A stretch of DNA of 64,000 nt, taken from JAVJST01 sp040219295 (lineage in GTDB: Bacteria; Pseudomonadota; Alphaproteobacteria; Rhodospirillales; Casp-alpha2). The position numbers and the translations under genes were made by a program. The stretch lies in the NCBI GenBank assembly GCA_040219295.1, contig JAVJST010000011.1, forward strand, positions 62,001 to 126,000, read 5' to 3'. Positions 25,815 through 34,379 of this stretch are shown here, one piece after another. The notes beneath the pieces are model-generated. The model did no database searches, was not told the origin of the DNA, and saw only the letters and a program-made list of their open reading frames with translations. Numbering within the stretch: position 1 is the stretch's first letter; every line of letters begins with the position of its first letter.

Positions 25815-28199
25815 TTATCGTGACGCCGCCCGCGTCGATTCAGCGCCGGTCTGCAGCGCACCGAGCGCCTGCCCGACGATCGAGTCGGTGTCGATTCCGA
25901 AATGCCGGTAGAGATCGCTGATTGTGCCGGTTTGGCCGAAGTGCTCGACCCCGAGCGGGATGGTCCGGTGGCCGCCGACGGCCCCGAGCCAGGCGAGTGT
26001 CGCCGGATGGCCGTCGATCACCGTCAGCACGGTGCAATGCCGCGGCAGGCCCGAGAACAACCGCTCTACATGGCACGTCGCGTCCCGATGACCGCGCGCC
26101 CGGTCGCGCTGAGCCGCCGTCCAGCCGGCGTTTAGCCGGTCGGCCGAGGTCACGGCAAGAACGCCGATGTCGCGACGCTGCTGGCCGAGGATGCCGGCGG
26201 CGGCGATCGCCTCGGGCGCAACCGCGCCCTGGTAGGCGATGACCAACTCGCAGTTGGGGCCTGGCTCGCGCCACCAGTAGGCGCCGTCGATGGAGCCCCG
26301 GCGGAAGGCGTCGTCGCGCCGCGTCGCCGGTTGTTCGATCGGCCGCGTCGACAGCCGCAGGTAAACGGACCCGCCGGTTTCGTCGCGCAGCCACGTTCGC
26401 TCGTCCGGGTCGCCGTCGCCGTCGCGCTGCAGGTAATCGAAGGCCCACGACATGATCACCGCGAGTTCATCGAAGTAGGCGGGTTCGAACGCGGCGAGGC
26501 CGTCCTGGCGCATGCTGATCAGGGGCGAGCCGATCGATTGATGCGCGCCACCCTCGGGCGCCAGCGTCACGCCGGACGGCGTGCCCGCGATGATGAAGCG
26601 GGCGTCCTGGTAACAGGCGTAGTTGAGGGCATCGAGGCCGCGGGCAACGAACGGATCGTAGACCGTGCCGACCGGCAGCAGGCGCTTGCCGAACAGGCTG
26701 TGCGACAGACCGGCGGCACCCAGCAGCAGGAACAGGTTCATCTCGGCGATGCCGAGTTCGATGTGCTGCCCGGCGGGGCTGAACGTCCACTTCTGGGTCG
26801 ACGGAATGCGTTCAAGCTGAAAGGTGTCTTCCTGATTGTCGCGCGCGAACAGGCCGCGCCGGTTGACCCAGGGCCCCAGATTGGTCGACACCGTCACGTC
26901 GGGCGAGGTGGTGACGATACGGTCCGCCAAGTCGCTCTCGGACTTTGCGACCGCGTCGAGATACTTGCCGAAGCCCGCCTGCGTCGAGATCTCGCGTTCC
27001 GGCACGAGATCCGGCAGCGCGGAGGCGACGGCCGCATCGGTGTAGCGGCGCGGCCCCTTGGCGAAGAACGCGACGCCATCGAGAAACGCCTGAAGACCGG
27101 CGACATCGCCGACCGTGGCGAACGGCTCCCACTCGGCGCCGTCGGGAACGCCCATGTGTTCCTGCCAGCCCGCCATCTGCTGCGGGTTCATCAGGCCGGC
27201 GTGATTGTCCTTGTGGCCCGCCAGCGGCGTCCCCCACCCCTTGATCGTATACGCCAGGAAACAGACCGGCCGGTCGTGATCGATCGCCGCGAAGGCGTCC
27301 GCCAGGGTCGCGACACAGTTGCCGCCGAGGTTCTGCATCAGCGCCGCCACTTCGTCGTCGGTGTATCCGTCGAGCAGCGCCGAGAACGCTCCCTGATCGC
27401 CGAGATCATCGCTCAGGCGCTTGCGCCACGCGGCCCCTCCCTGAAAACTCAGCGCCGAATAGAGCTGGTTCGGACAAGCGTCGATCCAGGCCTTCAAACG
27501 GTCGCCGCCGGGGTTGTCGAACGCGGCGCGCTGCAGGGCACCGTACTTCAGCGTGACCACGTCCCAGCCGAACGAGCGAAACGTTCCTTCGATACGCTCC
27601 CACAGGCCCTCGTGGACGACCCCGTCGAGGGACTGGCGGTTGTAGTCGATAATCCACCAGCAGTTCCGGAGATCGTGTTTCCAGCCCTCCTGCAGGCATT
27701 CATAGATGTTACCTTCGTCCAATTCCGCGTCGCCGACCAGCGCAACCATCCGGCCGTGCGGCGCGTCGCGGCCCCAGGCCTTGGCGGCGACGTAGTCCTG
27801 CACGATCGAGGCGAACGCGGTGATGGCGACGCCGAGCCCCACCGACCCGGTCGAGAAGTCGACGTCGTCGGTATCCTTGGTCCGCGACGGGTAGGACTGC
27901 ACCCCGCCGAGACCGCGGAAGTTCTTCATGCGCTCGAGATCGAGATTGCCCATGAGGTACTGGATGGCATGAAACACCGGCGAGGCATGCGGCTTGACCG
28001 CGACCCGGTCTTCCGGCCGCAGGGCCGAGAAGTAGAGCGCCGTCATGATCGAGACCATCGAGGCGCTCGATGCCTGATGTCCGCCGACCTTCAGCCCGTC
28101 GGCCTTGTCGCGGAGATTGTTGGCGTTGTGGATCATCCAGTGCGAGAGCCACAGCAACCGCCGCTCGATGATCTTCAGGTGGTCGTGGTTGGCCGGCAT
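25815..28199 (-). CDS. ThDP-dependent AceE/transketolase-like enzyme
   Basis: About 794 residues from the ATG at 28199 (AAGGGA upstream); an upstream TTG is less likely. The N-terminal domain binds thiamine diphosphate: LVGDAELDEGNIYECL opens the GD...N motif, which ends in IIDYNRQSLDG. GLGVAITAFASIVQDY and the ordering of Pyr/PP domains resemble homodimeric pyruvate dehydrogenase E1 (AceE) and transketolase. It is shorter than AceE (about 885) and no E2 or E3 gene is nearby. It therefore may be a stand-alone alphaproteobacterial transketolase-like protein of unsettled substrate. It follows the LOG gene on the same strand. Confidence 0.85.
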   Translation of the reverse strand: MPANHDHLKIIERRLLWLSHWMIHNANNLRDKADGLKVGGHQASSASMVSIMTALYFSALRPEDRVAVKPHASPVFHAIQYLMGNLDLERMKNFRGLGGVQSYPSRTKDTDDVDFSTGSVGLGVAITAFASIVQDYVAAKAWGRDAPHGRMVALVGDAELDEGNIYECLQEGWKHDLRNCWWIIDYNRQSLDGVVHEGLWERIEGTFRSFGWDVVTLKYGALQRAAFDNPGGDRLKAWIDACPNQLYSALSFQGGAAWRKRLSDDLGDQGAFSALLDGYTDDEVAALMQNLGGNCVATLADAFAAIDHDRPVCFLAYTIKGWGTPLAGHKDNHAGLMNPQQMAGWQEHMGVPDGAEWEPFATVGDVAGLQAFLDGVAFFAKGPRRYTDAAVASALPDLVPEREISTQAGFGKYLDAVAKSESDLADRIVTTSPDVTVSTNLGPWVNRRGLFARDNQEDTFQLERIPSTQKWTFSPAGQHIELGIAEMNLFLLLGAAGLSHSLFGKRLLPVGTVYDPFVARGLDALNYACYQDARFIIAGTPSGVTLAPEGGAHQSIGSPLISMRQDGLAAFEPAYFDELAVIMSWAFDYLQRDGDGDPDERTWLRDETGGSVYLRLSTRPIEQPATRRDDAFRRGSIDGAYWWREPGPNCELVIAYQGAVAPEAIAAAGILGQQRRDIGVLAVTSADRLNAGWTAAQRDRARGHRDATCHVERLFSGLPRHCTVLTVIDGHPATLAWLGAVGGHRTIPLGVEHFGQTGTISDLYRHFGIDTDSIVGQALGALQTGAESTRAASR

Positions 28200-28309
28200 G
28201 ACGGATCGTTTCCCTTGGTAGCGTCCCAACTTACGCCAGATCGACGCCGCCTTCGATCACGAACTCGGGAACCTGTTTCAACAGCTTCGAGGTCTGACCC
28301 CGTACGGGT

Positions 28310-29041
28310 TCAGGCGCCGGGGCAGACCAGCCCGACCGCTTGCCCGACATCCGAGACGAACTCGAAAAGATCGGCGTCGTCGCGATCGATGGCGCCCGCG
28401 GCGACGAGGTGATCGAAGTCGATGACCTTGCGCCAGTAGGCCTCGCCGAACATGACGATCGGGATGCGGGCGACCTTCCCGGTCTGCACCAGGGTCAGCG
28501 CCTCGAACAGTTCATCGAGCGTGCCGTATCCGCCCGGGAAGATCACCAACGCCTTGGCACGCATCATCAGGTGCATCTTGCGCATCGCGAAGTAGTGAAA
28601 GCGGAGATTGAGATCGGGCGTGATGTACGGGTTTCCATGCTGCTCTTTGGGCAGCTGGATGTTGAGGCCGATGGAGATGCCGCCGGCGCGGTCGGCGCCG
28701 CGGTTCGCCGCCTCCATGATTCCCGGTCCGCCGCCGGTGCAGATCACGAAGTCGCGGAACCCGTCGGGATCGCGCGCGCAGCATTGCTCGCTGAACCGGG
28801 TAATGCGGAACGCCGTCTCCTCGGCCAGATCGAGGTAGAGCGACAGGTCGGACGCCGGATCGCCATTCTGCGCCGCCGAAGCCCTGTTCGCCCGGGCGCT
28901 GCCGAAGACGACGACGGTCGAGCGGATGCGGTGGTCCAGCATCATCAGCTCGGCGCCGTGGAACTCGGCGGCAAGTCGCGTCGGGCGCAGTTCGTCGCGC
29001 CACATCAGGTCCTTGTCCTCGAACGCCAGGGGCTTCTTCAT
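28310..29041 (-). CDS. LOG family protein (TIGR00730, Rossmann-fold nucleotide-binding)
   Basis: 243 residues from the ATG at 29041 with GGAG eight bases upstream. It has the LOG signature: CTGGGPGIMEAANRGA (PGGxGTxxE partner loop) and LVIFPGGYGTLDELFEALT with catalytic Arg/Glu. Short LOG proteins are cytokinin-riboside-5'-monophosphate phosphoribohydrolases; this longer type, with an extra N-terminal 80 residues, is widespread in bacteria and related to PpnN nucleosidases. It likely cleaves a nucleoside monophosphate in the cytosol. It is upstream of the AceE-like gene. Confidence 0.9.
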   Translation of the reverse strand: MKKPLAFEDKDLMWRDELRPTRLAAEFHGAELMMLDHRIRSTVVVFGSARANRASAAQNGDPASDLSLYLDLAEETAFRITRFSEQCCARDPDGFRDFVICTGGGPGIMEAANRGADRAGGISIGLNIQLPKEQHGNPYITPDLNLRFHYFAMRKMHLMMRAKALVIFPGGYGTLDELFEALTLVQTGKVARIPIVMFGEAYWRKVIDFDHLVAAGAIDRDDADLFEFVSDVGQAVGLVCPGA

Positions 29042-29170
29042 CGGCTGGTCTCCGGTACTAGGCCATCCGCGGAAATTGTAGCCTTTCATCCGAACGGAAG
29101 TCGACGCGCGGCGAACACCGACCACTCGGACGCGCCAGTCCCGTGGCGTGACCACCTGGAGAACGGCCCC

Positions 29171-29341
29171 TTACGACACCTTCGTCTCGTACCACCGGGC
29201 GAAGCGCAGCACGCTGGCCTCTAGAAGCCCGTGCAGGGGACCGGCAACGGCGTCGCAGCTCGAAAACCCTCGATGCTGGAACACGAGCGCCGGAACGTCC
29301 TCGTCCAGCGCCGCGTCGGCCCGCTCGACGCAAGCCGAAGC
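29171..29341 (-). pseudogene. Decayed 3' end of a Rieske oxygenase gene (paralogue of 29780-30895)
   Basis: About 150 bases (29193-29341) match 29792-29940 in the same orientation at roughly 90% identity, with about 15 scattered differences. The frame still encodes FQHRGF, AVAGPLHGLLEASVLRFARW and YETKVS, ending in TAA at 29171-29173, against WETKMA in the intact copy. Homology stops abruptly at 29341; no Rieske or iron-binding part remains. It is therefore the leftover C-terminus of a second, diverged paralogue. Nothing else was found in 29042-29374, the spacer that contains it. Confidence 0.85.
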
Positions 29342-29374
29342 GATTCATGAGTGCCGAACGGGCGATGCCCGGCG

Positions 29375-29611
29375 TTAGTGCACGCGCGCCCGTGCTGGAC
29401 GCCTGATCGCTTTCGCGTCCTTGATCTGCGACTTTTCGTAGCTTCTCGCAACGAGGTAACCGGCTCCAAAGCCGATCAGTGCGCCGACGCCAGCGCCAAC
29501 GTAACCGAGATTGACCAAAACACCGTCGACGACGAAGACCGCCATCGAAAAAACCCCGAATCCGGCGATCGCGCCGAATACGGTGCCGAGCAACTGAGCC
29601 AGGAATGACAT
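29375..29611 (-). CDS. Small two-helix membrane protein
   Basis: 78 residues from the ATG at 29611. Two hydrophobic segments (about 4-27 and 33-52) are rich in Gly and Ala, including GAGVGALIGFGAGYLVA; a basic tail follows (KSQIKDAKAIRRPARARVH), placing the C-terminus in the cytoplasm. No family recognised; short glycine-zipper-like membrane proteins of this type are common and often unannotated. It sits between the Rieske pseudogene and the intact Rieske gene, both on the same strand. Confidence 0.55.
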   Translation of the reverse strand: MSFLAQLLGTVFGAIAGFGVFSMAVFVVDGVLVNLGYVGAGVGALIGFGAGYLVARSYEKSQIKDAKAIRRPARARVH

Positions 29612-29779
29612 CTGATACCTACTTATGTCGCCGGCCCTGCGGGCAAATCGGACAGCCGATCTTCGACGACACATTCGGTGGGCTTATATACTCAGGAAAT
29701 GTCGCTAGCCAGAAGATTTGCGCGGCCTGCCGTGTGACCCGTCGCCCGGGTGCCAACCGCATGACGGACGTGCCACCCC

Positions 29780-30895
29780 TCAGGCCATCTTCGTTTCCCA
29801 CCACCGGGCGAAACGCAGCACGCTGGCCTCGAGAAGCCCGTGCAGGGGACCGGCAACGGCGTCGCAGCTCATGAGCCCTCGATGCTGGAACGCGAGCGCC
29901 GGAATGTCTTCGTCCAGCGCCGCATCGGCCCGCTCGACGTAAGCCGCAGCACGATCGGCAAACCCCGGCGACGTCATCGTTTCAGGATGAAAACAGACGG
30001 TTTGCACGACGGAGCACGCGTCGGGGCCGTCGGGATAGGCCTCGTAGACCCACAGCGCATCGCGCCCGGCAGCGAACGTCATAGACGGAAACGCCCAGGT
30101 GTATCGGACCCCGTCTCGCCATGGTGCTTCGAGGCCCGGCATCGCCGGCAGGGCCAGGTCCTGCCTGTCCTCGAGCAAAGCACCGGTGCCCTTGGTGACC
30201 CCGAACTGGGAAGCGAACTGTCCGCGTACCGCGTCCGGCGCCTCCGGCCGCGCGTACAGACTGTCAATGGAGCGCGGATGCACCGATCCGAGGTGATAGT
30301 ACTCGTTGAATACGTCGAGAAAGGCCTTCCAGTTGCAGGCGACCGTCAGATACCGCTTTCTGTACGTCGTCATGTCAGCGAGTGGCCATGGCGCGTGCAC
30401 GGCGTCGAAATCCCCGAGCCAGTCGTCGACCGGGCCAGCGTCGCCACCGAGCGACACGAACAGGAAACCGAGACGTTCGGCCAACGGGTACTCGATCAGG
30501 CCGTGCGTCGACGCGTCGAATCCATCGACCTCGTCCATGTGCGGCGCGACCGCCAGCCGGCCGTCCGGCGCGTAGCTCCAGGAATGGAACGGACAGCGTA
30601 CCAGCCTGCAGTTTCCCTCGCCGTCGAGCAGGCGGGACCCCCGATGCCGGCAGACATTGGCAAACGCATGCGGCGTGCCATTTCGGTCGCGAATCAGAAT
30701 AAGCGAGGCGCCTGCGATATCACGCGTGACATAATCGCCCGGCTTGGCGATCTGGTCGGCCCGCCCGAGCCCGACCCAGGATGCTCGAAACAGCTGCGCC
30801 GTCTCGCGCTCGGCGATTGCCGGATCGCAGTATGCCGACGGGTCCAGCCCCTGTCCGGCGGTTACCGGTCTCGATTGAACATGGGAACCCGGCAT
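29780..30895 (-). CDS. Rieske-type aromatic/amine oxygenase, alpha subunit
   Basis: 371 residues. The Rieske [2Fe-2S] site is CRHRG (Cys82, His84) and CPFHSW (Cys101, His104). The catalytic domain carries NEYYHLGSVHP with Glu198 and Fe ligands His201 and His206, as in GbcA/CntA/stachydrine demethylase-type oxygenases. These add O2 to an N-methyl or aromatic substrate, with electrons from a separate reductase that is not in the window. It closes a same-strand run with the aldehyde dehydrogenase (12 bases upstream) and flavin-monooxygenase genes. A truncated copy of its 3' end lies 600 bases away. Confidence 0.91.
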   Translation of the reverse strand: MPGSHVQSRPVTAGQGLDPSAYCDPAIAERETAQLFRASWVGLGRADQIAKPGDYVTRDIAGASLILIRDRNGTPHAFANVCRHRGSRLLDGEGNCRLVRCPFHSWSYAPDGRLAVAPHMDEVDGFDASTHGLIEYPLAERLGFLFVSLGGDAGPVDDWLGDFDAVHAPWPLADMTTYRKRYLTVACNWKAFLDVFNEYYHLGSVHPRSIDSLYARPEAPDAVRGQFASQFGVTKGTGALLEDRQDLALPAMPGLEAPWRDGVRYTWAFPSMTFAAGRDALWVYEAYPDGPDACSVVQTVCFHPETMTSPGFADRAAAYVERADAALDEDIPALAFQHRGLMSCDAVAGPLHGLLEASVLRFARWWETKMA

Positions 30896-30907
30896 GACAG
30901 CCTCCGC

Positions 30908-32392
30908 TCACCGCATCACGAACGGATTGGCCATCGGCTTCGACGAGGTGTTGACCCAGACCGTCTTCGTCCGGGTGTAGTCGAGCACGCTCTCGAGGCC
31001 CGCTTCGCGGCCGTAGCCCGAGTCGCCGAAGCCGCCGAACGGCGCGATCGGCGACACCGCGCGGTAGGTGTTGATCCAGCAGATGCCGGCGCGGATCCGC
31101 GCCGAGACCCGGTGCGCGCGGGCGAGGTTCTCCGTGAAGATCCCGGAGCCCAGCCCGTAGGGCGTGTCGTTGGCCATTGCGATGGCCTCGTCCTCGGTGT
31201 CGAACGGCACCAAAGACATGACCGGCCCGAACATCTCGGTCCTCAGGGTCTCGCTCGTCGTATCCGGGCACTCGACCAGGGTCGGCAGGAACCAGTTGCC
31301 GCCTTCGAAGCCCGCCGGCCGGGTGCCGCCGAAGCGGATGGCGGCGCCCTGCCCCCGTGCCGCCGCCAGCGTCTCCTCGATGCGCTCGACCTGTGCCGGG
31401 GTGCACAGCGGGCCGACGTGGGTTGCCGCGTCGAGCGGATCGCCGACGACGATGCCTTTCGATTTCTCCTCGATGAGGCCTGCCAGCGCCGGCAGGATCG
31501 AGCGGTGCACGAAACCGCGTGAACCGGCGACGCACGACTGGCCGGACGCGCCGAAGTTGCCGGCGATCAGCCCGTTTGCCGCGCTTTCCAGATCGGCGTC
31601 CTCGAACACCACGATGGGCGACTTGCCGCCGAGTTCCAGCGTCGTGACGGCGAAGTTCTCAGCCGAATTGCGCACCACGTGGCGCGCCGTCCCGGGCCCG
31701 CCGGTGAACGCAATGCGATCGACGTCCGGATGCCGCGTCAGCGGGATCGCGCAGTTCTCGGCGTCGCCGGTAATCACCGACACCACGCCCGGCGGGAAAC
31801 CCGCCCGCTCGATCAGGCGCGCGAACTCGAACATCGGTGCCGGCGCCACCTCGGAGGCCTTGAGCACCACGGTGCAGCCCGCCGCCAGCGCCGGGCCGAG
31901 CTTGGTCGCGGTGAGGAACATCTGCGCGTTCCACGGCACGATCGCGGCGACCACGCCGATCGGCTCGCGCCGCGTGTAAACATGCATCTCGGGCTTGTCG
32001 ATCGGCAGCACGGCGCCCTCGATCTTGTCGGCGAGACCGGCGAAGTAGCGGTAGTAGTCGCCGACGTAGCGGGTCTGCGACACGGTCTCGGCGGCCAGTT
32101 TGCCGCTGTCTTTGGTCTCGACCCGGCCGATGGTCTCGGCGTCGGCCTCGATCAGGTCGGCGAGCCTGTAGAGGAGCTTGCCCCTCGCGGTCTGGCTCAG
32201 GTCGCGCCACGACGGATCGTCGAGGGCCCGGCGCGCCGCGGCGACGGCACGATCGACATCGTCGGCCGACGCGCAGGCGAACGTCGCCCAGGCCTCCCCC
32301 GTCGACGGATTGGCGCTTTCCATGACCTGCCCGGCTGCGCCCTCGGTCCAGGCGCCGTCGATGAAAAGCTGGTAGTGCGGCTTGTCGGTCAT
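30908..32392 (-). CDS. NAD(P)-dependent aldehyde dehydrogenase
   Basis: 494 residues from the ATG at 32392, preceded by AAGGGGG. The catalytic Cys is Cys287 in GASGQSCVAGS and the general base is Glu253 in LELGGKSP; the cofactor site FTGGPGTARHV is near 229-239. It oxidises an aldehyde to the acid, probably a product of the neighbouring monooxygenase or hydrolase. It lies 10 bases after the luciferase-like monooxygenase gene and 12 before the Rieske gene, in one apparent operon. The specific aldehyde is not readable. Confidence 0.93.
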   Translation of the reverse strand: MTDKPHYQLFIDGAWTEGAAGQVMESANPSTGEAWATFACASADDVDRAVAAARRALDDPSWRDLSQTARGKLLYRLADLIEADAETIGRVETKDSGKLAAETVSQTRYVGDYYRYFAGLADKIEGAVLPIDKPEMHVYTRREPIGVVAAIVPWNAQMFLTATKLGPALAAGCTVVLKASEVAPAPMFEFARLIERAGFPPGVVSVITGDAENCAIPLTRHPDVDRIAFTGGPGTARHVVRNSAENFAVTTLELGGKSPIVVFEDADLESAANGLIAGNFGASGQSCVAGSRGFVHRSILPALAGLIEEKSKGIVVGDPLDAATHVGPLCTPAQVERIEETLAAARGQGAAIRFGGTRPAGFEGGNWFLPTLVECPDTTSETLRTEMFGPVMSLVPFDTEDEAIAMANDTPYGLGSGIFTENLARAHRVSARIRAGICWINTYRAVSPIAPFGGFGDSGYGREAGLESVLDYTRTKTVWVNTSSKPMANPFVMR

Positions 32393-32402
32393 CGTCGCCC
32401 CC

Positions 32403-33437
32403 TTACGCGAATGCCGGCATGACATCATCGATGAAGCGGCGAAGCGAGGCCTTTTTCCGCTCGCTCGGCATGCCGCTGTCGATCCACAGCGAGAACTCGT
32501 CGTAGCCCATGTCCTCGAACCGCTTGATCCGTTCGATCACCTCCCTGGCCGTGCCGACGGTCAGGTCGCGGCGCAGCTTCTCGGGCGCCATCATCTCGTT
32601 GGCGGCGATCTCCTCTTCGCTCAGCGCCTCGATCAGGCCCTGGGTCACCGGTCGCTTGTTCTGGAACCAGGCACCGAAGTAGCAATAGAACCGGCTCAGC
32701 AGCCGGGCGCCGTCCATGGCGTCGTCCTCGTCCGTGGCGACGTAGAAGTGATGCAGCAGCATGATCTTGGGACGCGGCCCGGTGTGGCTCGCGCACGCGG
32801 CCTCGAACCGGTCCATCAGCGAGCGGATCTCCTCGTCGCCCTGCCACAGCGGCGTGACCTGCACGTTGAAGCCGCTGTGGACGGCAAACTCGTGGCTGTT
32901 GGGATCGCGCGCTGCGATCCAGATCGGCGGACCGCCCGGCTGTACCGGCTTGGGCGACGACGTCGCCTTGGGAAACGTGAAGAACTCGCCCTCGTGGGCG
33001 TGATCGCCCGCCCACAGCTTGGGCAGCAAGGGCGCGATCTCGCGCAGACGCTGACCGGCCTCCCACGCATCGAGGCCCGGACGCAAGCGCTCGTACTCGT
33101 AGGAATAGGCGCCGCGCGCGATGCCGATCTCGAGCCGGCCACCGGTTATGAGGTCGGTCATCGCCGCCTCGCCGGCCAACTTGATCGGGTGCCAGAACGG
33201 CGCGACGATCGTCCCGGTGCCGAGCTTCACGTTCCGCGTGTGATGCGCCAGATCGGCGATGGTGATGAACGGGTTGGGCGCGATGGTGAACTCCATGCCG
33301 TGATGCTCGCCGGTCCACACCGCCCGCATGCCGGCCTCGTCGGCCATCTTGCAGAGTTCGACAAACTCCTCGTGGAGTTGCTCGTGGGACTGGTCCGGCG
33401 TCAGCCGTTCCATGTGCGCGAAAAGCGAAAAGTCCAT
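32403..33437 (-). CDS. LLM-class flavin-dependent monooxygenase
   Basis: 344 residues of the bacterial-luciferase-like (TIM barrel) family. Seen are FDLLxxME-like start MDFSLFAHMERLTPD, AVWTGEHHG (family-typical W-x-x-E-H-H), GTGTIVAPFWHPIKLAGEAA, RLEIGIARGAYSYEY and GPPIWIAARDPNSHEFA. Such enzymes use reduced FMN supplied by a partner reductase, which is the very next gene upstream. Relatives open heterocyclic rings (pyridine, uracil) or oxidise amines and alkanes. The set with reductase, hydrolase and aldehyde dehydrogenase suggests ring or C-N bond cleavage. Confidence 0.9.
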   Translation of the reverse strand: MDFSLFAHMERLTPDQSHEQLHEEFVELCKMADEAGMRAVWTGEHHGMEFTIAPNPFITIADLAHHTRNVKLGTGTIVAPFWHPIKLAGEAAMTDLITGGRLEIGIARGAYSYEYERLRPGLDAWEAGQRLREIAPLLPKLWAGDHAHEGEFFTFPKATSSPKPVQPGGPPIWIAARDPNSHEFAVHSGFNVQVTPLWQGDEEIRSLMDRFEAACASHTGPRPKIMLLHHFYVATDEDDAMDGARLLSRFYCYFGAWFQNKRPVTQGLIEALSEEEIAANEMMAPEKLRRDLTVGTAREVIERIKRFEDMGYDEFSLWIDSGMPSERKKASLRRFIDDVMPAFA

Positions 33438-33440
33438 GGC

Positions 33441-34379
33441 TTACCTCGTTGTTCCGTCGTCGCCATCCATCTTGTGAACGTAGCCGGTGACGCTGTCGCC
33501 GACGTAGAAACCGAACGACCGGGTCCGCGTCTCGGTGACGAAGCGGTCCATCATCGACCGTTCCGCCGGCGTCGCGAACGCCAGACCGGCAATGTCGCCG
33601 AGCGGAACGAACGTACCCGAACCCGCCGTCGCACCGGTCAGTGCGGTGCCCAGAAAGAACGTGAAGTGTTCGCCCCGGTCGCCGTCGTAGACCGAGTACG
33701 TGCGGCCGAGATCCACCGGCACGCCGTCGGCCGCGAACCAGTCGCCGAGCGCGGTGCGGACCGAGGCCGTCGGATCGAGTTGGATCCGGGGCACCGCCCA
33801 TCCCGCCGGCGTCTGCATCAGGTAGACCGCATCCCCGGCCGTGATGATGGCGCCGGCATATGTCCGGCGTCCGTGGAACGGCGCCTCGGCCGCCGCCTGT
33901 TCGAGGCCGAGGCTGAAGTAGCGGCCCTGCACAAACCCGAGACCGCGCCCGCCGGAATGGTGGAACCCGTCGATCTCGCCGAGCAGGATGATGTGGTCGC
34001 CGGCCTCGACGATCTCACGGGTGCGGCACGAGAACTGCGCCGCGGCACCCTCGATCAGCGGCACGCCGGCCGCATCCGGCTGCCACCGGGCGGCGGCGAA
34101 ACGATCGCCCTCGAACCGCGCGAAGGTGTTGGAGACGTCTTCCTGACCTTCGGCGAGAACGCTGACCGCGAACCGCTCGCACGCGGCGAACGCGGCAAAG
34201 CTGTTCATGTGGCGGCCGGGACAGACCAGCAGCATCGGCGGATCGAGCGAGACCGAGGTGAATGAGTTGGCGGTGAAGCCGACGGGATCGCCCGTCTCCG
34301 ATACGGTCGTCACCACGGTGACGCCGGTCGGGAACGCACCGAACGCCTTGCGGAGCGCGGCGGAATCAATGGCGGTCAC
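33441..34379 (-). CDS. Flavin reductase (FMN-binding split barrel) with C-terminal extension
   Basis: 312 residues, about twice the usual 160-180 of HpaC/RutF-like reductases. Residues 1-165 are the split barrel: FGAFPTGVTVVTT, GFTANSFTSVSLDPP and RFAVSVLAEGQED are standard. Residues about 170-312 form an extra domain beginning RTYAGAIITAGDAVYLM with Nudix-like strand spacing but no Nudix box. It should supply FMNH2 to the adjacent luciferase-like oxygenase, 3 bases downstream. The role of the extension is unknown. It overlaps the next gene upstream by 4 bases. Confidence 0.88.
   Translation of the reverse strand: MTAIDSAALRKAFGAFPTGVTVVTTVSETGDPVGFTANSFTSVSLDPPMLLVCPGRHMNSFAAFAACERFAVSVLAEGQEDVSNTFARFEGDRFAAARWQPDAAGVPLIEGAAAQFSCRTREIVEAGDHIILLGEIDGFHHSGGRGLGFVQGRYFSLGLEQAAAEAPFHGRRTYAGAIITAGDAVYLMQTPAGWAVPRIQLDPTASVRTALGDWFAADGVPVDLGRTYSVYDGDRGEHFTFFLGTALTGATAGSGTFVPLGDIAGLAFATPAERSMMDRFVTETRTRSFGFYVGDSVTGYVHKMDGDDGTTR

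Noticed and set aside
26331..28412. 693-residue plus-strand frame
   Set aside because: Antisense to the ThDP enzyme whose motifs are clear on the minus strand.
32382..34265. 627-residue plus-strand frame
   Set aside because: Antisense to the LLM and flavin reductase genes and without any family motif.
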